A stretch of 60,218 nucleotides of DNA, taken from JBBQWZ01 sp038210135 (GTDB lineage: Bacteria > Acidobacteriota > Terriglobia > Bryobacterales > Bryobacteraceae). The first letter of the stretch is position 1, and every line of letters starts with the position of its first letter. Below, piece after piece: positions 53,464-60,218 of the stretch. The DNA lies in NCBI GenBank assembly GCA_038210135.1, contig JBBQWZ010000044.1, positions 1 to 60,218 of the forward strand, given 5' to 3'. Made by a program: the position numbers and the translations under genes. The notes under the pieces were generated by a model. It ran no database searches and was not told where the DNA came from. It saw only the letters and a list, made by a program, of their open reading frames with translations.

Positions 53464-55200
53464 ATGCTCGCGCTCGCCGTTGTTTTGTTGGCTTGGATCG
53501 TGCCCGCCCACGCGCAGACACAGTGTCCATCAACGCCCGAATATTCGTTCTGCGATCTCGCCTTCGACCTCGCACCCGGCGAACGCGGCGACACCGTCCA
53601 ACTTCGTATCGAATTCCGTTCCCCCGGCCACAAGACCCTGATGATGCCTGCGTTCTGGGACGGTGGCGGCAAACTGTTCGTGCGCTTCGGCCCTAATGAG
53701 CCCGGCGAGTGGGACCTGAAAATCACAAGCTCCCTCGACCGCTACAACAATCAGGAAGGCAAGCTGACCGCCACCGCATCGGAATCGGTGGGTTTCGTGC
53801 GCCCCGCCAACGTCCGCCATTGGGCGACCGACCGCGGCAACATCGACAGGACCATTCCGCTGCCGAAGCAGCATCTTTGGATGGGCGCCGCGATCGACAT
53901 GGATCAGCCTCGCGCCTCTTTCGATCAGGAGGTCGCCAAACGCGCGACGCAAAAATTCACGCACCTGCGTGGCGTGTTGACGAAGAGTGTGCCTGACCCC
54001 GCCTACTTCCGCGAGATCGACGATCGCGTCCGCGCCATCAACGCCAAGGGAATCACGTTCGATCTGGTATTGAAGGACTTGCCTCCGCCAGACAAGCGCG
54101 AGGCGTTTCTGCGATATCTGGTCGCCCGCTATGCGCCGATGAACATCATCTGGCAGGGCATCGAATCGTTCGACAACCGCGCCGATGCGCGGCTGCTGAT
54201 GAAGGAATATGGCGACCTGCTGAAGCGCTTCGATCCCTACGTTCACCCGCGCTCGACAGTCGGTGGCGCGTCCTCGTCATCGCTGACCGGCGATCAGTGG
54301 ATGAGCTTCTTCAGCTATGAATCGGCCGACACCGCGCTGGGCGCTGTCGAGCATCAGCTGTACCCCGCACCCGGCGTGAATGCCGCCCGCATCACCGATC
54401 CGGCCGAATTCCGGCACGCGCTTTGGAACGCGACGATGAACGGGCAGTATCCGTCCATGACCCCGCCCAACGACGAAACCGCGAAAGTTCTCACCGCTTG
54501 GTTCACCATCATGAACGACACCCGGCACTGGGAGCTCGAGCCGCATTTCGACGTGGACGGCGCCCGCGCTATCGCTCTGGAAATCCCCGATGAGGATCGT
54601 CCGGAAGAAAACGAAGCCGAGGGCATCGAGTATCTGGTGTACGTCGAGAAGCCCAATGGACCCGTTGAAGTCGGCGTCCGCCGCCACAATTACAACGTCC
54701 GCTGGATCGATCCCGCGACCGGCGAAGAGACCCGCTTGAAAGATTGGAAAGGCGAACGCTTCGTCGCCGAACCGCCGGACAGCAAGCACGATTGGCTCCT
54801 CCAGCTTTCGCGCGATGGGAAGAAGGAAGGCATGCTGCGGTCGTATAAATTCGCGTCACGGCCCACGCCCGTGCAGGAAGTGGAGCAAAGCTCGCAGAAA
54901 ATTCCCTACGACATCGCGGATCCACCCGGCCAGGACATCAGCGCGACAACGCCGATCCCGTTCAAGTCGAAAATCCGCCGCTCCACGCGCGCGACTCGCC
55001 GCATGTATTATTTTTGGAGCGCTGAAATCGTCGGCGGGCCGCAAGGCGCGCGCATCCTCGGCAGTGGGACGGATGGCATGTTCCGCATCCCGCGGGAATT
55101 CACTACCAAGCTGCCCGCGGTGCTGACGCTGCGCCTCTCCGCGATCAATGCGAACGGCAAGGTCTACGTGCTCGACAAGATTTACAGGCTACTTCCGTGA
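53464..55200 (+). CDS. Secreted DUF5060-domain glycosidase-like protein
   Basis: A 578-residue exported protein. A signal peptide (LALAVVLLAWIVPAHAQ) precedes an Ig-like DUF5060 region (residues ~25-110, with KLFVRFGPNEPGEWDLKI). A TIM-barrel-like middle includes LWMGAAIDMDQPR and MNIIWQGIESFDNRADARLL. The end is beta-rich. Related proteins (DUF4038/DUF5060) bind or cleave polysaccharides. The stop is overlapped by the GTG start of tsaB (GTGA). Confidence 0.75.
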   Translation: MLALAVVLLAWIVPAHAQTQCPSTPEYSFCDLAFDLAPGERGDTVQLRIEFRSPGHKTLMMPAFWDGGGKLFVRFGPNEPGEWDLKITSSLDRYNNQEGKLTATASESVGFVRPANVRHWATDRGNIDRTIPLPKQHLWMGAAIDMDQPRASFDQEVAKRATQKFTHLRGVLTKSVPDPAYFREIDDRVRAINAKGITFDLVLKDLPPPDKREAFLRYLVARYAPMNIIWQGIESFDNRADARLLMKEYGDLLKRFDPYVHPRSTVGGASSSSLTGDQWMSFFSYESADTALGAVEHQLYPAPGVNAARITDPAEFRHALWNATMNGQYPSMTPPNDETAKVLTAWFTIMNDTRHWELEPHFDVDGARAIALEIPDEDRPEENEAEGIEYLVYVEKPNGPVEVGVRRHNYNVRWIDPATGEETRLKDWKGERFVAEPPDSKHDWLLQLSRDGKKEGMLRSYKFASRPTPVQEVEQSSQKIPYDIADPPGQDISATTPIPFKSKIRRSTRATRRMYYFWSAEIVGGPQGARILGSGTDGMFRIPREFTTKLPAVLTLRLSAINANGKVYVLDKIYRLLP

Positions 55201-55847
55201 GCCTGATTCTCTCGATCGATACCACTGCGGAAATCGGCAGCGTTGGGCTCCTGGGAGATTCGGTCGCGGCCGAGATGCCGATCCACGCTCCCGAAGGCTT
55301 CGGCGGTTTGCTGTTCGATGCGATCGCGAAACTGCTGAAAGCCCATCAGGTAGAGCTTCGCCAAATCACCCGCTTCGCCGCCGCCGCCGGACCAGGATCC
55401 TTCACCGGCGTCCGTGTCGGACTCGCCGCGGCCAAAGGCCTCGCCGAGGTATCCGGCAGGCCGATCGTTCCGGTTTCGAATCTGAAAGCACTGGCGTCGC
55501 TCGGTTCGCGCGCGCGGCGGGCGGTGCTGATCGATGCACGCCGCGGAGAGATTTTCGGCGCGGTGTACTCCGGGCAGCTCGAAGTCATGTCGCCGGAAAT
55601 GGTTGCTCGGCTGCCGAAATGGCTGGAACTGATCGCTCCCTACGCCGCAATGGAATTCATCGCGCAGGACTTCACACCGTTCGCGGAAACGCTGCCGCCA
55701 TGTTCCGTGCGGACGTTGGCACCGCGCGCGTTAGCACTAGCGATCGCGCGGCTCGCTCGCGAAGCGGATCCCGAAGATCCGGCCGGCGTGGACGCGAACT
55801 ACGTCCGTCGCTCCGACGCCGAGCTGTTCTGGAAAGACCGAATCTAA
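55197..55847 (+). CDS. tsaB: tRNA threonylcarbamoyladenosine biosynthesis protein TsaB
   Basis: A 216-residue protein of the complex that makes t6A37 in ANN-decoding tRNAs. LILSIDTTAEIGSVGLL and AAAAGPGSFTGVRVGLAAAK are its nucleotide-fold motifs. It uses a GTG start overlapping the DUF5060 gene. Its partners tsaD and tsaE are not here. Confidence 0.94.
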   Translation: MSLILSIDTTAEIGSVGLLGDSVAAEMPIHAPEGFGGLLFDAIAKLLKAHQVELRQITRFAAAAGPGSFTGVRVGLAAAKGLAEVSGRPIVPVSNLKALASLGSRARRAVLIDARRGEIFGAVYSGQLEVMSPEMVARLPKWLELIAPYAAMEFIAQDFTPFAETLPPCSVRTLAPRALALAIARLAREADPEDPAGVDANYVRRSDAELFWKDRI

Positions 55848-55848
55848 C

Positions 55849-56325
55849 CTACTTCGTCTCGACCTTCATCACGAAATAGGTCACCTGCTTGCCCTTGTCC
55901 ACCAGCAGATGGTGCGCGACTTTGGCCGGAATGTGGACCATATCGCCCGCCGCCAGCTTTCGCTTTTCGCCGCCATCGATGGACGGCGCACGCTGTTCGC
56001 CCGGCGCCGTCACCTTGGGCGTCTTCAGGCTGCCGCCGGTCACCAGAGTCGCTTCGCCGCTCTGAATCACGAAAACGTCGGTCCACGTGTCGTGCACTTC
56101 CGCTTCGCCGGTTGCTTCGCGGTGCGCGACCATCGCGTAGTGATTTCCGAAGTCGTTGATCTTCTCGCTGGCGACCTTCTTGTCGTCCATCTTCGCAGCC
56201 AGCTTCTGCTGGTATGCCTTCAAATCAGCCGATTTCCAGATGACCACGCCGGGCGCATCCGCGGCGATCGCAACCGTCGCGCCCGCAATCAGCAGGCCGG
56301 AAAACCATCTCGTTGTTCTGTTCAT
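55849..56325 (-). CDS. Secreted cupin-domain protein
   Basis: A 158-residue exported protein. A signal peptide (RWFSGLLIAGATVAIAADA) precedes a cupin: GEAEVHDTWTDVFVIQSGEA for the first metal-binding strand set and GDMVHIPAKVAHHLLVDKG for the second, with the His and Glu positions of a metal cupin. It is convergent with tsaB. The substrate is unknown. Confidence 0.85.
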   Translation of the reverse strand: MNRTTRWFSGLLIAGATVAIAADAPGVVIWKSADLKAYQQKLAAKMDDKKVASEKINDFGNHYAMVAHREATGEAEVHDTWTDVFVIQSGEATLVTGGSLKTPKVTAPGEQRAPSIDGGEKRKLAAGDMVHIPAKVAHHLLVDKGKQVTYFVMKVETK

Positions 56326-56513
56326 AAGCGGACCTCGACTCCTCCAGGAAACGTGTTTCGCCGTAGTATAACGCGGCGGCTGAAATGTTGATTGCCCGTG
56401 CGTCGCGATAGGCAGATCCGTCTTGTATTTCGACGACGCGCCACTTCCGGCCCGCTCGCCCGCCGCGCGTCGGGCGGAACATTGGCGACTGCCGTAACCC
56501 AGGTGACGGGCAG

Positions 56514-58172
56514 TTAGCGGGTTGCTGAAACGTACTGGCTGTCCGCGGAATCGAGGCGGCGCAGACGCTGTTCTGCGGAAGCGCCTATAAAGGCCTTGAA
56601 CAGTGGATGCGGTTCGAGCGGCTTTGATTTAAATTCCGGATGAAACTGGCAGCCCAGGAACCAGGGATGATCTTCGAGCTCGCAGATCTCGACGTAAATT
56701 CCGTCAGGAGTTTCCCCGGTTAATCGCAGTCCATTTTCGGTTAGGACTTTCTCATAATCGCGATTAAATTCGTATCGATGGCGATGGCGCTCGCTGATTT
56801 CGGGCACGCCGTACGCCTCGCGGGCAAAGCTGCTTTCCTTCAATTGGCATTGGTAGGCGCCGAGGCGCATGGTGCCGCCGAGTTCGTCGATCCCCTTCAA
56901 CTCGCGCAGTTTATAAATCACACGATCCGGCGTAGCAGGATCGAATTCGGTCGAATTCGCCAGCGCGATTCCGCACACATTGCGCGCGTATTCGATGACC
57001 AGCGTCTGCATTCCGAGACAAATTCCGAAATACGGGACCTTATTTTCCCGCGCGTAACGAATCGCGTGGAGCATGCCTTCGACGCCGCGCTTACCGAATC
57101 CGCCCGGCACCAGGATTCCGTCGAATTGCGAAAGCTCTTCCTTGCACGCGGGCCACGTCAGATTCGCGCTTTCGATCCAGGAAATGTTGACGCGAAGCCC
57201 GTGCGCGAGCGCGCCGTGCAGCAGCGCTTCCTTCAGGCTCTTGTACGAATCCTCGTACTCGACGTACTTGCCGACGAGACCGATATGGACTTCGCCGCTC
57301 GGATTCTTCATCCGCTCGACCATGGAGGTCCACTTGCCGAGATTGCGCGCGGGCGCATCGATCTTCAGAACGCGGAGGACGATTTCGTCCACCCCCTGCT
57401 CGGCGAAATCGAGCGGCACCTCGTACACGCTGCCGACGTCGCGCGCGGAAATCACGGCCTCCACATCCACGTCGCAGAACAGCGCGATCTTCTCTTTCAT
57501 CTCCTGCGGAAGCTCGCGCTCCGTGCGGCACAGCAGGATGTCCGGCTGAATACCAAGAGCACGCAGTTCCTTGACGCTGTGCTGCGTCGGCTTGGTTTTT
57601 AGTTCCTGGGCGGCTGCAATCCAAGGCACCAGGGTCACGTGAACGAAGGCCGTGTTGTCGCGGCCGAGTTCATGCCGCAGTTGGCGGATCGCCTCTAGAA
57701 ACGGCAGTGATTCGATGTCGCCGACCGTGCCACCAATCTCCACGATGACCACATCGACCGGTTGATCCTGCCCCGGGATCAGCGCCACCTTGCGCGCGGC
57801 CGCCTTGATCTCGTTGGTCACATGCGGGATCACCTGCACCGTCTTGCCCAGGTAATCGCCGCGCCGTTCGCGTGAAATGATCTGTTCGTAAATGCGCCCC
57901 GAGGTCAGGTTGTTCGATTGCGTCAGCGGCGCGTGGGTGAAGCGCTCATAGTGGCCGAGATCGAGGTCGGTTTCCGCGCCGTCGTCGGTGACGAAGACTT
58001 CGCCATGTTGGAAGGGGCTCATCGTACCCGGATCAACGTTCAGGTACGGATCGAATTTTTGGAGATTGACGCGCAGGCCCCGACTCTCGAGCAGACAGCC
58101 AATGCTGGCCGCCGCGATGCCCTTTCCGAGGGAGGAAACCACGCCGCCTGTTACGAATATGTACTTGGCCAT
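56514..58172 (-). CDS. pyrG: CTP synthase
   Basis: A 552-residue enzyme converting UTP to CTP with glutamine and ATP. The synthetase domain begins KYIFVTGGVVSSLGKGIAAA. The glutaminase domain has the catalytic Cys in YFGICLGMQT (near residue 385) and the His in LGCQFHPEFKS. The length is standard. It is followed by kdsB on the same strand with a 13-bp gap, an arrangement also seen elsewhere. Confidence 0.97.
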   Translation of the reverse strand: MAKYIFVTGGVVSSLGKGIAAASIGCLLESRGLRVNLQKFDPYLNVDPGTMSPFQHGEVFVTDDGAETDLDLGHYERFTHAPLTQSNNLTSGRIYEQIISRERRGDYLGKTVQVIPHVTNEIKAAARKVALIPGQDQPVDVVIVEIGGTVGDIESLPFLEAIRQLRHELGRDNTAFVHVTLVPWIAAAQELKTKPTQHSVKELRALGIQPDILLCRTERELPQEMKEKIALFCDVDVEAVISARDVGSVYEVPLDFAEQGVDEIVLRVLKIDAPARNLGKWTSMVERMKNPSGEVHIGLVGKYVEYEDSYKSLKEALLHGALAHGLRVNISWIESANLTWPACKEELSQFDGILVPGGFGKRGVEGMLHAIRYARENKVPYFGICLGMQTLVIEYARNVCGIALANSTEFDPATPDRVIYKLRELKGIDELGGTMRLGAYQCQLKESSFAREAYGVPEISERHRHRYEFNRDYEKVLTENGLRLTGETPDGIYVEICELEDHPWFLGCQFHPEFKSKPLEPHPLFKAFIGASAEQRLRRLDSADSQYVSATR

Positions 58173-58185
58173 TCTTTGAAATTTC

Positions 58186-58947
58186 CTACCGCGAAGTCAT
58201 ACTTTCGAGCACAGTCCGCAACTTCTCCAAATCTTCCGGCGTATCGACGCCTAACGACTCGTAATCGGTTTCCACCACGCGAATCCGGTATCCATTTTCG
58301 AGCGCCCGCAACTGTTCCAGCTTCTCCGCCTGTTCGAGCGGACCGACAGGAAGATCCGAGTATCCTAGCAGGAACTCACGGTTGTAGGCGTACAGTCCGA
58401 TGTGTTTGAAATACACCGCCGGCTCGCCTCCGGTTTCGCGCTGAAACGGAATCGGACAGCGCGAAAAGTAGATCGCATCGCCATCACGATCGGTGACCAC
58501 CTTCACTACATTCGGGTTGAGAATCTCCGGCGCGTGCTCGATGCGCTTCTTCAGCGTCGCCATGCGGAGTTCCACATCTTCGAGCATCGACGAAACCAGG
58601 CCGTCGATCGCCGCCGGATCGATCAAAGGCTCGTCGCCTTGAATGTTGACGATCACACTGGCCGCATCGGACGCGGCAATCTCGGCGACGCGATCGGTGC
58701 CCGAAGCGTGGTCGGACCGCGTCATGCGAACCTGCGCGCCAAATTTTCGAGCTTCGTTGTAGATGCTGTCGTGATCGGTGGCGATGATCACATTCGAGAG
58801 ATAGCGGGTCGCGCTCGCCCGTTCCCACACATGCTGGAGCATGGTTTTTCCGGCTAGGGTAGCGAGGGCTTTGGCAGGAAAACGGCTGGAGGCAAACCGG
58901 GCGGGAATTACGCCCAGAACTCTCGTCGGCACATATAATCCTACCAT
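58186..58947 (-). CDS. kdsB: 3-deoxy-manno-octulosonate cytidylyltransferase
   Basis: A 253-residue enzyme making CMP-Kdo for lipopolysaccharide, drawing CTP from the enzyme encoded next to it. VLGVIPARFASSRFPAKAL, the metal and nucleotide region VIVNIQGDEPLIDP and the ending ESLGVDTPEDLEKLR are typical. The start MVGLYVPTRVLGVI is used; the longer frame runs into Arg-rich sequence. Gram-negative envelope is implied. Confidence 0.95.
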   Translation of the reverse strand: MVGLYVPTRVLGVIPARFASSRFPAKALATLAGKTMLQHVWERASATRYLSNVIIATDHDSIYNEARKFGAQVRMTRSDHASGTDRVAEIAASDAASVIVNIQGDEPLIDPAAIDGLVSSMLEDVELRMATLKKRIEHAPEILNPNVVKVVTDRDGDAIYFSRCPIPFQRETGGEPAVYFKHIGLYAYNREFLLGYSDLPVGPLEQAEKLEQLRALENGYRIRVVETDYESLGVDTPEDLEKLRTVLESMTSR

Positions 58948-59036
58948 GCGTTGGACGGAGGGGCGACGTTTTCGCGGCCGAATTCTTTCGAGCCGCGATG
59001 CTACACTCGACACAGAATTAGGGACTGGCGCTCCTG

Positions 59037-60080
59037 ATGAATCGCAGCAACAAGATGCACGTGTTTGTCCGTCGGATGGCAATGGCGCTGCTCGCGCTGA
59101 CTGCGTTCGCGCAGGAAACTCCGCCGAAGCCCAAGGAACTGAAAACCGCGGAGGAGCCGCGGGTGGCCATCGAGCCGCGCATCAAAAAAGCGCCCGTCGA
59201 CGAGGACCGCTACGTCCCCGGCAAAGCCACCATTCGCATCGACACGACGCTGGTTCTGATTCCGGTGAACGTCACCGACCAACTGAACCGCTTCGTCAAA
59301 GACCTGGACAAAGAGCACTTCAAGATCTTTGAAGACGGCGTCGAGCAGCAGATCAAACAGTTCTCAAGCGAAGACGCGCCGCTTTCCGTCGGTATCGTAT
59401 TTGATACGTCGGGCAGTATGGGCTCGAAGCTACAGGTTTCGCGGCGCGCCGTCGCGGCGTTCCTGAAACTGGCGAACCCCGAAGACGAGTTCTTTCTGAT
59501 TACTTTCAACGACCGGCCGCGCCTGGTGCAGCCGTTCACCAACAGCACCGAGGAGATCCAGAACAAGCTCAGCTTTGTCGCGTCAAAAGGAAGCACGGCC
59601 ATGCTGGACGGCATCTATCTAGCGATGGCCACGATGAAGAAGGCCAGGAATCCGCGGAAAGCGATCCTGATTATTTCGGATGGCGGAGACAACTCCAGCC
59701 GCTATACGCAGACCGAAGTGCGGAACGCGGTCCGCGAGGCGGACGTCCAAATGTATGCGATCGGCATTTTCGAGGAGGATGTCCGCCGCGGCGGTGGGGG
59801 CGGTCGGACGCCGGAAGAGGTTGGCGGTCCGGGCGTGATGACCCGCATGGCGCAGGAGACCGGTGGGCGTCATTTCGCAGTCGAGAACCTGGCGGAATTG
59901 CCGGATGTCGCGGAGAAGATCGGTATCGAGCTGCGGAATCAGTACGTGCTGGGGTACACGCCGAAGAACCTGGCGCGCGACGGCAGGTTCCGGCGGATCC
60001 GCGTTACGGTCGCCGCGATTCGCAATGCGCCGAAGATGAAAGCGTTCTTCCGGCTGGGCTATTACGCGCCGCTCGATTAG
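59037..60080 (+). CDS. Secreted VWA-domain protein of the acidobacterial VWFA-related family
   Basis: A 347-residue exported protein. A signal peptide covers about the first 26 residues. The VWA domain contains the MIDAS motif DTSGSMGS at 123-130, with the segment TLVLIPVNVTDQLNRFVKDL before it, which is the hallmark of the VWFA-related acidobacterial family. The ending AFFRLGYYAP is also typical. Members are thought to act in metal-dependent protein binding at the envelope. The family is a good taxonomic marker for this window. Confidence 0.93.
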   Translation: MNRSNKMHVFVRRMAMALLALTAFAQETPPKPKELKTAEEPRVAIEPRIKKAPVDEDRYVPGKATIRIDTTLVLIPVNVTDQLNRFVKDLDKEHFKIFEDGVEQQIKQFSSEDAPLSVGIVFDTSGSMGSKLQVSRRAVAAFLKLANPEDEFFLITFNDRPRLVQPFTNSTEEIQNKLSFVASKGSTAMLDGIYLAMATMKKARNPRKAILIISDGGDNSSRYTQTEVRNAVREADVQMYAIGIFEEDVRRGGGGGRTPEEVGGPGVMTRMAQETGGRHFAVENLAELPDVAEKIGIELRNQYVLGYTPKNLARDGRFRRIRVTVAAIRNAPKMKAFFRLGYYAPLD

Positions 60081-60218
60081 CATTTTCTCATCGAAGGATG
60101 AGCCTGAAGCGGGGCGTTGAGGGTGGGTGAGGCTGGAGTCTTTCTTTTTTGTTTGAGGAAAGAAGCAATCGTAGGCGCTGTGGGAATGTGGGAAACGCGG
60201 GAGCGTTTTCCAAGGGCG
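60081..60218. other. Right-end sequence without a supported gene
   Basis: The last 138 bp hold a T-rich stretch and no convincing gene or terminator. A gene may start just beyond the window. Confidence 0.5.

Overview
The window looks like a chromosomal segment of an Acidobacteriota member, probably of the Solibacter/Bryobacter type. The reasons are the high GC content, the VWFA-related secreted protein at the right end, PEP-CTERM and Tat-exported envelope proteins, a large Ser/Thr kinase-TPR protein, DUF4139, DUF3617 and DUF5060 proteins, and a dispersed GC-rich intergenic repeat. No rRNA, tRNA, CRISPR array, prophage or intact insertion sequence was seen. The taxonomic call is inference from gene content.

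Layout. 1-338 is a repeat-rich intergenic stretch. 339-10,021 holds a HerA-like ATPase, a Tat-exported sugar isomerase-like protein divergent from a PPK2 polyphosphate kinase, a class D sortase whose catalytic Cys position reads Gly, a two-gene ABC exporter and a secreted DUF4139 protein. 10,086-21,853 is mixed: an outer-membrane barrel protein, a single-domain response regulator, a PLP enzyme, a YkgJ-MFS pair, two overlapping secreted coiled-coil proteins, an S9 peptidase, and a decayed nucleotidyltransferase cassette. 21,950-25,538 is the hrcA-grpE-dnaJ heat-shock cluster, with a HEPN-protein pair coupled to the end of dnaJ. 25,535-32,403 carries malQ, an orphan nuoB, flaG-fliS behind a sigma-28-like promoter, ruvB-folK and an APC permease.

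32,480-35,105 is an accessory island: a MazE-type antitoxin with a PIN toxin, an orphan HicB-like protein, a two-gene unit with a PD-(D/E)XK-like protein, and a possibly leaderless 51-codon ORF. 35,254-38,641 returns to core genes: groES-groEL, with a CIRCE-like operator overlapping its promoter, rpsT and a PAP2 phosphatase. HrcA in the first heat-shock block is the expected regulator of that operator, so the two blocks are probably linked in regulation. 38,642-49,762 is a surface and signalling region with visible decay: a methyltransferase pseudogene with three frameshifts, two glycosyltransferases, a PEP-CTERM protein, the kinase-TPR gene flanked by a 22-bp direct repeat, a glycosyltransferase remnant and a membrane glycosyltransferase. 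49,834-60,080 has two tiny polybasic secreted proteins, a metzincin-type protease, a DUF5060 protein coupled to tsaB, a cupin, pyrG, kdsB and the VWA protein.

The best candidates for something undescribed are the Cys-less sortase, the HEPN pair after dnaJ, the nuclease-like pair with the small ORF at 33.5-35.1 kb, and the tandem polybasic secreted proteins. All coordinates, motifs and frameshifts were read by eye from the sequence, and family names come from recognition of motifs, not from a search.
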